From Cardinalis cardinalis (taxonomy: Eukaryota > Chordata > Aves > Passeriformes > Cardinalidae): a stretch of DNA of 64,000 nucleotides. Positions 11,901-26,900 of this stretch are shown one piece after another. Each line of letters opens with the position of its first letter. Position 1 is the stretch's first letter. The notes under the pieces are model-generated. The model was given only the letters and a program-made list of their open reading frames with translations. It did not search any database and was not told where the DNA came from. Location of the stretch: assembly GCA_014549065.1 (NCBI GenBank), contig JACDOX010000080.1, forward strand, positions 1,214,721-1,278,720, given 5' to 3'. The position numbers and the translations under genes are program-made.

Positions 11901-14900
11901 CTGCCGTAAATACTGGGGAGGCAAGGGGAAGTTCTGGGTGGTTTTCATTCACAAATGTTAGTTTTGGTAAAAACCAAGTCACTGTCCAGAGTTTCCACCA
12001 GAGAGGAGGTGCAGATGTTTCTGCTGTAGAGAAACGGAAGGTGTGTAGCTGTGATTTGTGTGATTTGTGCCTAAATCTCAGGAAAAGAAGCTTCCCAGTT
12101 CTACCTCCCTCTTGCTGGGGTGTCATTACCTGCTGTCATGCTGCAGAAGCTACTCAGGTGCCCAAGTTGGTGGGATGTTTATCTGGGGGTGATTTCTGTG
12201 GGTAGCCTCATTTTCCAGAGCTTGGTTTTCACCAGGAACCTTCTGTGGCACAAGCACTGAGTGCTGCTCCTTCTTAAGGCATTGTTTTCAACAGTTTGAT
12301 TGATCTGTNTCTCTTATTTCTTGTGCTTTCTTTCCTTGCTGCCAGCTGGTTAGGTTTATTCTCTACCTTCTTGTTTTATTTAGGCTTCCTAAGCAGGCAT
12401 CCTGCCCAAGAGCAGCAATGATGTCAGTGAAGTGATGGGCTGTTCTCCTATACTGGACAGTAACTTCATCAAAATGACCACTTGTCCTATCATTGACTCA
12501 TTGCAACTTCTTAGTTTTCAGGACCATATGACTGGATGAATTACCCTCTGGTTTTACTGCAGATTCTTTATTATAACAAANAAAAGTCAGTTTGGTTTGG
12601 TTTTGTTTATAGAGAAAATTATTTAATGTGTCCTGGTATATAAAATTCAGACTTTCATAGGAATCTCGTTTGTCATCTAGATTTTTACCCATAATATATA
12701 ATGCGACTTCAAATTTATTTTGAATCTGGTCTTGTCTTTATATTCAGAAATGTCATCCATGAAGTGACCTTCTGGTGTGCATATTGTGTGTATTCCTACA
12801 AATATAAAATGTGGGATTACTGGTTTAGAAATAATACCTGATTAATGCTGTAATAGCCTGCTTAAGCAACTTCTATTGCTCATATTATTTTTGGTTAAAA
12901 CCCAATTATTTCTCAGTTTATTCTAGAATGGTGTGATAGAATGATGGTGTTGATGCAGTGCTTATTAGGGAAAAAATGATAATATAGGCAGAAATAAGTG
13001 TGTGTTTAAAATGCATGTGTCTCCGTTTGGAAATTTGAAAACTTAAGGATTTTCCAGGAGTATGGTCCATTTTACCCCATGACCCAACTGTAAATCATTG
13101 GAGAGTGGGCTTTTTGCCACAAAGGCATGGATTTATTCTTCAAATGGTGACTAAAATTTTATAACTTTTATTGCGATGATGTGTGAAACATAATCAAAAA
13201 TACAGCATCTGATCTNTAGTGGCAGTGAATATTTTGTTACTGGCAATTGGTTTCAAATGAGCTTAGAATATTTTATGACAGCAAGCATAAGCATTATGCT
13301 TAACCTTAAACGTNAGGTTTAAATGCAGAGCACTTCTACAAGAATCCTTATTGTTTTAATCAAAAGGACAAATTATGATCCAGAGTCTGCAAAAACTTAT
13401 CTTTGTATTTTTTTATTTGTGCACTGTGATTAGCTTCAAGGAAGTCCTTGGGATTTTCTTTCTGTGTTTGAAATTCAGTATGTTGGTAGGCTTTGTGGGG
13501 TTGAAGTCCAGATGCAAATTTTAGCCTCTCATATTTTCTGAAGGTTTTTATATTTGAAGTTGTAGGCAAGTGCGTGTTTGGCATGAGGGGAGATGGGGTT
13601 GGAATGTAAATTTAAAAAAGTAGTGTTTGGCTGTGTGTCTTCAGCGTTGTATTAGTATTTGTTCCTTGGTTATATTAATGAATGTACTTGGTTTTCCATG
13701 TGTTCCATCCTACACTGATCATCACTCGAGTCTTCANTTGGGCTTTCTGTAGGGTAAACAAACACTTGAGGGACAATTTTCCTGTTCCTATCCAAAATGT
13801 TTTCCCTACTCTAGTATTNGTCTAGGAGGAATAACGCTTTTCACACATACACCTGAATATTAGAGAGAAAGGTCCCAGAATTTAGAATATTTTGGTTTGG
13901 TTTTATGACAGTTTTTTGCCTTTTTTTGTTTCTTTCATTTTTGCTTAGAAGCTCAAGTTTGTGTATGGATGGTGAATTGGTCGAAGTTGTTATTTAAGGA
14001 CCATTAAATTGTGGTGGTAGACTAAGTGCTCAAATGTTTTGAGGGAAAAGAGGGAAAAGTGAACCTGATGCCTGTAAAGATTTCTCCTAGTGTGTTTTCA
14101 GGCTGTCAGCTGCTGCTGCTTAATTTTCATTCAGCCACTGCATAAAATTTTGCCTCTAAATATAAAAGTGGGTTCTGTAGCTAGATTTTGTTTAAAACTT
14201 ATAATAAAACACTGCCAGAGAGCCACCCTAGAAAACCAAGTAAATATTTATTTGCAACTGGTTATTTCCTTGTCTAATCCTCACTCTTTAAGGCACCCGG
14301 TTAAGTTGATCNACTGAGCTTGAATGTAATGTGTTAAAGCATTTTCCTTAACTTTGTTCAGTATTTTCCTGTGGAGTTTCAGTTCAAGCACAGCATGTTA
14401 CAGACAAGCTGAAGNCAAGTGGATTTGTCTTTTCCTTTTAGTATCACCCTACGAATTCTCTTTACTTATTAAAAATTATCTAGAATGAGCCTAGCAGTGT
14501 TTTACGACTTGTATAAGTGATGAATTTCTGTGAAGCCTTGGGTGCCCAGAGGAGCAGGTTTTTATTTCAATGCCAAGTTTCCCACTGGTTTTTATTTCAA
14601 TGCAAGTTTCTCCCTTGCTTTGCAGGTGTCGGTGCTGCGGAGGTCGCAGAGCACCTTGGTGGTGGCAGAGCACAACAATGAGTCCCTGTCAGGCATCACC
14701 CTCAACACCATCACTGCAGCAAAGCGCTTGGGAGGGGAGGTCTCCTGTCTGGTGGCTGGTACCAGCTGTGACAAGGTAGGAAATGCTATTTTCATACCAA
14801 TGAAATAAAGAATGCAGTGAAACAACACTTGGCAGCGTCTCGGGCAGCCTGAAAAATAATCTGTAGTCAGGAGAAACCGTGCCAGGAGTTGCTAATCTGC

Positions 14901-17900
14901 CAGAAAAGTCCTGCACTTGGAACTGCTTCTCTTCTAAAGAGAAAATACGGATATAGATTTCATTTCACAGGGGACGGTATCAATAAAGGCTGTTACATGC
15001 TTGAGCAAGCAAATTTTTATGGGACTAAAGGACAANTAACTTTTAAAAAAAGATATATCTCGGTAAAGTTTAAATGACAAATATTGCAGTGCTAAGAATT
15101 TGGAAAGAAGCTTTTGCTTGTTTAAATGGAAACCAGCAGAAGTGAAACAACAGTGATAAATTGGGCTTTTGAGCAAGTTGCTGTTACTAACCAATCACTA
15201 GTTATGCAGAGAGTGTTTGCAACCTGAAATTCTGAAATTAGAGCTTCTTGACTTCATCACACAGCTCATATATGTAAAAAGTTCCTTGTACATTAGCTGT
15301 GCATTTTTAGTGTAATTTTGATGTGCCAGTTCTAGAGACAATATAGTTAGTACATTAGTGACACTTTTATTCCAGCATGACTTGCTGTTGTGTGAGCAGT
15401 AGAAGCACAAAAAGCTATAGCTAATATTTATATNCTTTTAATGCACTGTTATTTTGAAAGCAACATGTAGTATCTCATGAAGAAGGCATACTTAGAGCAG
15501 CTCATTCACAAATAGGTGGAGAAACCTCAGTAGCTATTCAGGNGTTTGATGTGGAGATGAAGCAAATATTTATCTAAATCAAGAAAATGAAAAAAAAAAA
15601 GACATAATTGCCTGACATGTGTGCCTTAAATTTTCCTTANTCTATGCACTTGCATAGGAGAAAAATGTTTGTGAATGGTTTGCTTGTTTGTTTTAATGCT
15701 AACTATATGGAGTCTGTGTGTTATGGTGGGAAAAGTATTTTATAAAAAATGAAGGTTTAGAGATTTTTATTTAAGAGCCAGTGACTCNGATATTCTGCAG
15801 CAGCTACTAGGAATTTTTTTCTTTATTTCCTTTTGTTAATTTTTGAGGGTAAACTGATACTCATCAAACTCAGTAAAACTACTCTGTTCCTGAACGATGC
15901 ATGTGGTCTCCAGACCTTGCTGTCAGTCCTCTTCTCTCTGATCTGTAGTAACCCTTTTATCATTTAAACTTCACTTGTGCCAATTCAAACGAAAAAAATG
16001 CATAAATATAAATTGAAAATACACATTGCTTCAGTGGGCAAAAAGTCAGATACAAACAAAGGGTTGCTCCTAGAATTTGGACAAAAATCATACCAGCATT
16101 GTACATTTGTATTTGTTTGTATGGTAGATACTGACTGAACTTAANGTAGGATTTGTTTCTTGGTGATTGTATTGGAATACTGAGCAATAATCCTCAAGTG
16201 TGGCTGTTGTAAGAAATGCTGGGATTGCTGTGGAGCCCTGCATGCAGGAGGCAAGGTTGAGGCAAGTTTTTCTGAGGNTGATTTGCTCTGTAGTTCTCTG
16301 ATTCACAATTTTATTTTTGTTATCCCACAAGAAGCTGTGCTGTGGATCAGAAGACCTGCATTTTATTCTGTTCAGGTCTGTTCTGATTTTGAAATTCATG
16401 TACTTTTGGTTCTGATTTTATGAATCTATAGGCTGTAAGCAGTGGGGACTCCCTTGTTACATGTTTGTGGTGCCTGTTAAAACACAAACTAATAATAATT
16501 CACTTGTAATCACAGGTAGCATCAGAACTCAGCAAAGTGCAGGGTGTTGCAAAAGTTCTCGTGGCTCAGCATGATGTGTACAAGGGATTTCTAGCAGGTG
16601 AGAGTCGTTCTTACCTATTCACAAAAGAAATTTATTGATGTGTTTGTGATTGAAAATAAGATGGTTTTAAATTCTGAGCAATGTATTTTTATTCTCAGAG
16701 GAGCTGACTCCCTTGATTGTGGAAACTCATAAAAAATTCAATTACACCCACATTTGTGCTGGAGCATCTGCCTTTGGGAAGGTGAGTAGATCAAAGAGCA
16801 TCAAAAAGTTTTTGTAGAAAAGAGACAGACGCTGCTGTATGTAAGAGTGTGAATCAAAGGCCTGAGAGAGATCGGCCATGGACAGTTCTGCATTTGCAAA
16901 CTATTTTACAATAGTTTGCTNAAGAAGTCATTAGTTAGATTTCATGATTCACGTTTGAGTTCTTTTATGAGCTGATGTGAAAAAAATAGTGTAGAAGAAA
17001 TAATCTGTGGTAACCAGCCAATCCTATGGACACAAGGCAAAATGTGCAATAAGGCAAACCAGATTAAGTGATCTGAAAGCATGAAAATTGTAAGGAAAAG
17101 CACACCAAATTGGGATGAAAAATCTGTTATTTGCATGTTGAAATGAGANTGGGCAAACCTATTGGAAGGAAGCTTTTTTTTGGGGTGGGATTTGTATCTG
17201 TGATATAAGTCATGTGCATTAAAATGTCTGTAAACATATATAAACAACAGAGAGCTAAGTTCCAGCCAGGATGGTTTGTAATGAAAATACAATTTTTATT
17301 TTTCAAAACTTTTTTTTTTTAATGTGTTTATAAGTACGTGGAGAGGCTCAGTATGAAGAATCTGGGCAGCATTGTGGTGCAGTAAATTAGAGGAAAAGGA
17401 TCCTTCAGAAATCTTGCCGCTGTAGGACGAGTCGACATCGGCCTTCCATCTGCCTGCTTTCANTTCCAATCAATAGCAATCCATATGCTTGTGTTTTTGC
17501 TAGGAGAAATTAAGCCTTAGGTTTTAAATTTTTTTTCTTTTTTTTTTCTTTTTCTTTAACTGCAGTGTCATAGGAGTTAATGGCTTTTGCTTTAGAGCTT
17601 ACAGTGCCGTTTTTGAGTGCTTCATGTGAGTGAAGATTTCAGACCTGGGTCTTTTTTTCGTGTACCAGATTGGGAGGCAGACAAAAAGCAAATAATCATC
17701 ACTGATTTCTTAAAAATTTCTGCTGCTCTTTTTGTCCTTCTTTCCACTCCTAAAGGTGCTAAGTTATTTTCTAGAGTAAGTTTTGGAGCAAGAGAATATA
17801 TACTTTAATATTAAATTTAACTTTTTGTTTTGCTCTGGAGGGAAGAGTGCAGGTTTTTTTCCTATAGTTTCTGGCATCTAACTTCCAAAAGCACAATTTT

Positions 17901-20900
17901 TTTTTTCCTTTGAAGTGCCAAGAGCTCAACAATCTGTAACTGTCAATTTTCTGAGTAAGTGGCATCTATATTCAGTTTTAGAATATTTGAAGCAAATATG
18001 TCTCCTAATTTAAGATATTGAATTACGGGTTTACTTACAGTAAGTCTCATAAAATGTCTAATGTTATTACAGTAATGGGGTTTTATTTGGCTGCTAAGGC
18101 TACATGAGTAGCCCTTCAAAAATCTTAGTTCTATATGTCTCAGAGACAGCATTATATCAAATCAGGTCAGCAGTGTTCTTTTACTGACCATGTACATTTT
18201 AGTTAGCTTACTTTGCTAACTTTTCATCTCTTAATTTCTAGAATCTTATTCCCAGAGTGGCTGGCAAGCTTGATGTTGCCCCTGTTTCTGACATTATTGA
18301 AATTAAGTCCCCAGATACTTTTGTGAGAACTATCTATGCAGGTGGGTAATCACAAAAGCTGTGTGCTATTTGTCCAATGAAGAATCCAGTAGTGCTAATT
18401 TTTCTACATGATCCTAGTGTTAAAACCTTGGAATATGATAGGAATTTTCCCTTTATAATCTCAATTGCTGTGATTCATAAAAAATGAAGCCTGGGGATGG
18501 ACATGATGCTCCTGTGTGAGAAAGGAGGTAATTCCAAGGTCTTTGGTGGAAGCATGTCAGACCCATGTCTGTCACCTTAAGGAACAGAATTTGATCCCAT
18601 CCTTTCCATGTACTGTGTTTGTTAATGCCCTTCTGATCAGGTTCTGGAAAGCATAAGACATCAGGTTAATTGTCCAGCTTTATTTAATAGGACTTGCATT
18701 AGCTCTGATTTAAGATACCACAGGGTTATTTTTTCTAATTACGAAGACATTGAATGAATTATTTCTAATATTTAATTACCCTGATTTGTAATTATTTTTT
18801 CNGTCTTGTTTCTCTAATGCTTGGCTGACACTGTGTTTTATTTTAGATATTAGCTCATTAGCTTGTGTTTCTTAATTTTACTGTAAAGTTGTACCACATG
18901 TACCAGCAGGGTATTATATTTTGAGTTATGGTCCTGGAATGTGGTTTAGTGNTGCACTTTAAGTTACTTTCCAGTAATTCACAGTTTCAAGATGACTTTG
19001 TTTGTGAATAGTTGAATGTTTATGAATGTTGCAGCATTTTTTCTTTTAGCATTCTCTGCAGCCTCCAGTGTGAAGTATTGTATTATATTATAGAGAGAAA
19101 CACAGTCCCACAGATACTTGGGGGAGGCCTCATTGTCTTCAGTTCTGATGAATTCATGCAACAGGATAAAAGATCTACTTTGAATTATAGACATTCTTTA
19201 TGTGTAAGAATGGCATTTTCAAAGTTGGTTTTTTTCATCCCTTCTGAAATTTAAAATCTCATTCATAAGAGATTATTTTAATGCTTTGTATCCTTTAAAA
19301 ATAGAGGATTTGTATTCATACTTTAGAAACACGGGGCTAAAACATCAATGAAAGTATTTTTAATCTCTATTAAGTGCTAAGATTTAGTCATCTAAAACTG
19401 CATTTTCGGGAAGTACCTTGGTGGATGTTGCATATTCTAGTACAACTGCTAATGTGGTTTTAATATTAATTTTTGGGGTTTTTTTAAAGCATAATATGTC
19501 TGATAATCTTTAAATTTTTAATGTCCCTTTTTTTAGGAAATATTATTTGCACTGTGCAGTGTGATGAAGCAGTCAAAGTATTTACTGTACGGGGAACTTC
19601 ATTTGAGGCTGCACCAGCAAGTGGTGGCAATGCCAGTGTAGAAAAGTGTGAGTATTTGTTCTGGGGTGCTGTTGTTTTGTTTAATACAGTTAGTTTTGCT
19701 CACTGCCTGGTGATGTTTTGTAAAAGTATTTGTCAAAGCAGACTGATTGTCATAATGTTAGCTTTATATTTTTAATCACAGGGGCTTGCACTTTTTAGTG
19801 ATGTCTGGTAAGAGAAGATAGAGATTATGTGCACAGTTACTTCCTTTTCTTTGACCAGAAATGGAGAAGAACTGTGCTGAAATCTGTGCTTGTTCCATTC
19901 GCTGCCTAAACGTCTGCCACTGCAGTCTTGAAACTTTAAGGAGGGACAAGTTACAGCTGTTTGAATAACCAGATTGGTTTTCAAAACAAGACGGAGCAAA
20001 AATAGAAGTTTTGGTTTAATCATATTGCAATTGAGATAGGTCATTACATCATCAAACTAAATTAGTGGCAGTTTGAATTGATTTGAGAATACAGAGTTNT
20101 AGATCAGTTTTAACTGTATCAGTTCAATTTACAATTTAATGAAGCCAGTGTAGCTCAGATAATTGAGAAATCCAGTCAAGAATGACAAAGTAGTTGAGGT
20201 TGGAAGGGATCTCTAGAGATCATCTAGTCCAGCCCCATGGAGCAGGTTGNCCAGGACTGTGTCCAGTCAGGCTTTGAGAATGTCCACAGGTGGAGACTTC
20301 ACAACTACTCTGGGTAACCTGTTCCATTTTGGTGACCTCTGCTGTTTTTCACTGTGGGCCTTTTTGTTTTGTGGCTTAGTCCCTGCCCGTGAGCCATCCT
20401 GTATTTCCCAACATCTGTGGGTGGCAGGAGTCAAATGTTCCTGAATGAGTGTGTTGGTATCAGTGTGTGGCACCTGTAGAGCAGAATTCCTTTGTGGTGC
20501 AGTGTGTATTGTAGGTTCCCTGAACACAACAGAATTCCTTGGGATGCAGGTTGTACTGTAGTTCCCTGAACACAGCAGAAATCCTTGTGGTGCAGTTGGT
20601 ACTGTAGTTCCCTGTACACAGCAGAATTCCTCGTGGTTCAGTTTGTACTGTAGTTCCCTGAACACAGCTGGTGAACGAGGCTCGTTCCTCAGCAGCAACT
20701 GCAAAAGCTCACAGCAGAATCAGTTCTAGAATGAACTCTGAATTAGGCTTGAGCTTAGGTTTCAGCTTGAAAACACAAGCTTGAGCTCAGGTTTCAGCTT
20801 GCAAACATGTGCTTTCTCCTTTTCCTTGTGGGGTTTGCTGCTGTGCTGGATGCAGTGACGCCCCCGCCGCCCGTGGGGATGTCGGAGTGGATCGAGCAGA

Positions 20901-23900
20901 AGCTGACGAAGAGCGACCGGCCGGAGCTCACCAGTGCCAAGGTGGTTGTGTCAGGGGGTGAGTGATCACAGAGAAACTGGCTGATGCTGCACTGCACTAA
21001 TGGGATCTCTTGGTAAATCATGTCTGTAATGGGATACGTTAGAAAAAAAAAGAAATCATGATGTAATTCTCAAATATTCCATGGAGGCTACTGGGGGAGC
21101 ACCCGACACGTATATTGTGTAAAGAGGTAATACATGAGTTTAGCATATGCTGGGAGGCTTTGTAAGAACATTTTCATATTGGATGAGCCTCATTAAAATT
21201 TTAGCAATATGAATTGTTTTTTAGATGGAAATTTATCATGTTTTATCATGTATCAATTACTGCTGATCATTTCAGTCAGTCTGAACACTATTATGTAGTG
21301 ATCTTAATGATTTTAAAACCTGTATTAATTGTATTCTGCTCCTTAGGTATCAAGTGATGGACTGTGATTTTTACTGTATGCCTACAGCTGAAATGATTTC
21401 TTACTAATCCCACTCTACAGTGTTTTGATCCTGAAGCCAGCAGAGGGAGCACAAATTAGTTAAAAAAATTCTGTTTCCCTGGTTTTGGCGAATGACCTTG
21501 ATGGTGCTGTGTGCAGGAAGTAAACAAGACAGAGTGGTGTTGGTTTATACATATGAAATATTAATGGCAAAGAAAAAAGCTAAATCTCCAAATATTAAAT
21601 ACTGGTTAGTAATGTATCCAGAAATACCCTGTGCAGCCATATCTTTGAGTCTTTGCAAATGCTAATACTCATACAGAAAGTTTACATAAGCCAAAAATAA
21701 TCTTAAAAAAATGTGTTCTTCTTTCTTGATCTTCTTTTGTTCTTAACTTTTAAGGGAGGGGCTTGAAGAGTGGTGAAAATTTTAAGTTGTTGTATGAACT
21801 TGCGGATCAGTTGCATGCTGCAGGTAAATTTGTTTTCCTCCTTTTTTTAAACTCTTTTTATTATATTTAAACAGGTCACATTAAAACCAGAATTCATCTT
21901 AAGTCTTTTATTTTCATGTCTCTNTCAAATGGTTAAAATGCTCTTAGCTTAGTAATAGATAAAGTTTTGTCAATAATACTTAAATGCCTGTATATGAAGC
22001 AAAATACTAACCTGGAATATTCCCTGTGCTTCTCAAATCTCCAGAACAGAAGCTTGCAAACAAAAAGTAGTCATAGCTCATTTTGAAGAGCTGATACTTT
22101 CTGCATACATCCTTTTCTAGTGCTTCTATACAAAATTCCTCTCACAGTGTTTGAGTGACTCTGCCCTTTTACTGTGTTTTTGTATTAACAGGAGAAAATC
22201 AACTATATACAATGTCTCAGTGAAGTTTTTTCTATAAAGGCTGAGAAAGAAGGAGAAACTGTTTGCTCTGATGTTTTCATTCCATTAATTTTAGCATTCA
22301 CATGATTGGCTTGTTTTTAAAGTGGTGTTTTTGCTAACNAAATGTCCATATGGCATTTTTGAATTTACTGTGATATTTTTCTTTGCCATGCTTGATTTTT
22401 GAGATTCACAGCAATACAAGATAGCACATATGTTGCATTCAGACTGGAAGGAACATTTTGGGAAGGCATTTATGGGAAAATCTTCTTTTGACAAAGCAAC
22501 GAGAAANAAATCATGGAAATATGCCAGATTGAAATCCTTGGTTTCAATATATGGCCCTTTGGTGCTGGGAGTAGGGATTTCCTGTTGCTTATGAAGTGCA
22601 TTAGCACTTAGTATTTGGAAGTTTTTAGCTAGTGGTATAGAGAGGGATTACCATAAGAGCTTTTAAGAGGGAAGTTTTTAAATATGTGCCCTTAGAGTGT
22701 GGGACTCTTCAGTAAAATACATGGGCTTTTATGGTGATATAAATTTGGCTTGCAAGTGTTTTAAAAGAAAACATTGAAAATATTTTCTTTCAACCAGTTG
22801 GAGCTTCCCGTGCAGCTGTTGATGCTGGCTTTGTTCCTAATGACTTGCAGGTCGGACAGACGGGCAAAATAGTAGCACCAGTAAGTATGGAAATCTCTCA
22901 TCCTTGGGCTGGGATGGTTTCTAGCATGCATTTTCCTTCAGAGCAAGCACTTAGAGGTGAGCTGAGTCTTAATTCCAGGCCTGACAGGAACATCAGTGTG
23001 CCCACTGTGATGCTGTCGCTTGACAATGCGTTTACAAAATGACAGAANCAAGATGGGATGGAAACCTCTGCTTTGGGTGGATGGGATGTGTTCTGACACA
23101 GCTTTGTCAGGGGTTTGCATGCTGCATTCTTTCATAGCTGCCTGAACCTTCCTTAGCTTCCTAGCAGCTGGCATTGATGTGCTAAGACATGTCATTACTG
23201 ACGTAAACTCAAAATTACATCAATCCGTGGCTTGANCTCTTGCAGTTGTGTGTTCTGGGTTTTTTCAGGTGATGATTATTAAAAAACTTTTAGTAACTCT
23301 CACTGAATTATTGCAGTACAGTCAAAGCAAAATTTTTGTAAGAAATGTAAGTGCAAGAAAGAGAGGAATAATCTGCAGATTGGCTGCTGTCNAGTGGAAT
23401 ACCAAGGACATGCTCTGAATGGCTCAGTATTGGGCAATAACATGCTGCACGTATTTTCTGCTATTTGTGCATCTCTATATCACAGAAAACGGATTTCTGT
23501 GTCTTTTTGTGTCTGTGTGGACCTTTCTGTTATGCAGAAGTCTGAGACTTCTTTCATTGTTCTTTATGACCCGAGGACATGCAAGGGAAGCTGCAGCCAG
23601 ATGAGGCACATTTGAGTGTTTGTGAANNNNNNNNNNNNNNNNNNNNNNNNNNNNNNNNNNNNNNNNNNNNNNNNNNNNNNNNNNNNNNNNNNNNNNNNNN
23701 NNNNNNNNNNNNNNNNNNNNNNNNNNNNNNNNNNNNNNNNNNNNNNNNNNNNNNNNNNNNNNNNNNNNNNNNNNNNNNNNNNNNNNNNNNNNNNNNNNNN
23801 NNNNNNNNNNNNNNNNNNNNNNNNNNNNNNNNNNNNNNNNNNNNNNNNNNNNNNNNNNNNNNNNNNNNNNNNNNNNNNNNNNNNNNNNNNNNNNNNNNNN

Positions 23901-26900
23901 NNNNNNNNNNNNNNNNNNNNNNNNNNNNNNNNNNNNNNNNNNNNNNNNNNNNNNNNNNNNNNNNNNNNNNNNNNNNNNNNNNNNNNNNNNNNNNNNNNNN
24001 NNNNNNNNNNNNNNNNNNNNNNNNNNNNNNNNNNNNNNNNNNNNNNNNNNNNNNNNNNNNNNNNNNNNNNNNNNNNNNNNNNNNNNNNNNNNNNNNNNNN
24101 NNNNNNNNNNNNNNNNNNNNNNNNNNNNNNNNNNNNNGCACATTTGAGTGTTTGTGAATAGGAAGGTACAAATGTAGCTCACCTCGCGGGGCAGAGCCCA
24201 CATGAGATGTGATGGTCTGTCAGGGGTACCCTGAGCTCCTTAACTGGAGTAAAGGTTTTGCCTCTCAATAAGCAGCTCCTTGTGAATGGCACAGAAGGCA
24301 CCAAGGAGCAGCTTTTTACTTGTTAGTGGCTTAATGANACCAGAAGGGAAGAGTGAGCTGAAACTTAGTAGGAAAACCCATCGTATTTCAATTGCTGCAT
24401 TTACCAAATCACAACAATTTAAATAATACTAAAAGGCCATGCATATTCAAAACCTTGATAGGATCNTGAAATGTTTTGCCTTTGCCATTGCTGCAAATTT
24501 AAGCAATTATTTTTCTAGTAATAAATCCAGCAGGATAGAGTAATACTTCGATGTCAAAGACAAGAAATTGTGATACTGTTGTCAGCTCTGTCTGCTGGAT
24601 TTTCTTGATTTTCATGGAACAAGATGTTCCATGCTTCTGATTTCTTCTGTCTTGAGTTGTGGATAGAGATGTTTGCTACATTTTTTGAAGTCCTCATCAG
24701 AGGCCATCTGCTGATGACCCTGTGGGCCTGAGTTGAGCAATTTCCAGACATGCTAATGTTTAAACCTGTAAATCTATGTGATAACCAACTGCTACAAAAC
24801 ACTCCTTCTGAGAAGTAGACCTATTGATAAGACTAAGGTCATTCCAAAATCTTGATAGCAGTGATATTAACCTCTGCTATGGAGAGGTTCTGTGGATTAT
24901 AAATGCAACCCCAACTCTCTCTGCTTACCAGGGTATAAGCTAAGTGTAATTTAAGTGTGTATTTTAAAAGGGCATGAGATGGGACTAACTATCCTTAGTT
25001 CTTCTCTACCTAAATATCCATTAATGAGGTGGCGAATATTAATTTGAAGGCAGCTCAGCTCTGGTATTAAGACTCAACAATGAACATTCTTTTCAGAGTC
25101 AAGGGCATATAAACAATTATGTTGAAACAAAAAAGGCTGATTTTTAATGATGATACAATGCTGTATTTTGCCACAGATGGCCCATAGCAACATGTGAGAG
25201 TTGTAAGAACATAAAGCCACATCATAGGATCACATCAGTGTTGTCACTGTCCTTTTCTAGAGGATTGTTAAATAGCCTTGAGTCAGGAGTAATGAATGAA
25301 TATTGAACTTGGTGTCATAAATNATCTGAACTGGCACACTTGTGTGGTGCTCTATTTGTCTGCAGGCTGATGCACTTTTCTCTCATCTCACTTCTTAACA
25401 AGTGTTTGTTAAATAGTGAATTGTGCTGAGTGCTGGAAATTATGTGCCTCTTCTTTCAGATTGCAGATATTTAGTGTGGATCTTAAAATAGCAAGGATAG
25501 CATTCAGTGCCTTAGAAATGTAGAGAATGTGGAATGTTAATTGTAATGGAAGTGCAAGTTAAATTGATATTAAGCCCACAGAGTTGCTGACTAGAGGTTT
25601 TAATTTTTCTGTGTGTTGGGTAGGCATCTTAAATATGAAGCAGTTGAAAGCTGCAAATTCTTAATTTAACATTCCGAATTCTATTTCACCATCTTTTTGG
25701 TACTTCAGCTAGAACATGATTCTCTGCAGTGGAAAATAGAGTTGACTTGAAGAACTGAGCTCTTTTGGTCAGGTCAAGATGACACTGGCTATTTTAGCAG
25801 TTCTCAGAAGATGCTTTCTCCCTGTGTGAGCTGTGCTTGGTATCAGTTCAGGGAGAGCTTGTGATATTCTGATATTCTGTCCGGGCAATTGCAAAGCAGG
25901 TTTGGACACTGGGCAGGTAGAGCAGCTGAGAGCTGAGTTTTGTGTTTAGTTCTGAGTTGACATGGTGTGTGCCCTCTGGGTGTCTGAGTTTTAAGCAGGG
26001 GAAGAGTCTCAGATCANGAAGCTCTGGAGTCTGAGGCACGCTTGTTCTCCTGTGCAGCTTCTGCTGGGAAAGTATCTCAGAGTGTGCTCTTGCACTCTAT
26101 TAATAGCCTGCCCAGTCTCAGTGGAGGAGTGGAATGCATTGTTTTCCAGGACTCTGGAACTGGGTCAGTTTGAGACTGCAGAGGGACAAGGGTTAGTTCC
26201 AAGCTCAGCAAGAGGGGAGGTGGTTCTGCTGCTCTTTCTGTGTGCCTGCTGGGGTGGTTGTGCTCATCCCTGGGTGAGAACATAACATGACATATAACAT
26301 GTATAACATATAACATATATAACACAGTCTGAGAGGGCTGCTTATTCCTTCAGCTGTGCATTGGGGAAGGAAGGGTAGTCTTGGTCATTGCTCCTTCATA
26401 ATTCTGTGACTGGCTTCAGTTNTTGAGAGTACAGCCCAGACAGTGCCTCACAGAACCCAGGAACTCAGGCACAGCAGCTTTGGAAATGGCTGAGGTGTTA
26501 ATACACAAGCACTGCCACTCCAGGAGCAACTGGAGTTCATTTCACTGAAGTGATGGGAGAGTGCAGTTAATTAAAGAGCACAGATTTCACCTNGTGGCTG
26601 TTTGAGCCCTGCTTCTACACAGTACATCAGCTCTTCCAAAGTAGCCTTGGACTATTAAACTTCAAGGTTTTGTTCACGTTGGTGTTTATGCATATTGTTG
26701 GGTTTTGACTGGATCTTTGGCNATTTTTCTTTTGTACAGTTTTAGTCCAGTTGTTAAAATATTCAATGTATTATTTTTGTTTCTGCTAGTACCTTTTTTT
26801 TAACCTCTTGCTTTCAGGTGATTGCAGCTCTTATTTGAACATTACATCTTGTGAAAGAGAAGGCTGATTTGTATTATTTGATGAGATGGAAGGAAATTTT

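Noticed and set aside
23475..24203. Open frames of about 180–240 codons across 23475–24203
   Set aside because: They are made almost entirely of Ns from the assembly gap.
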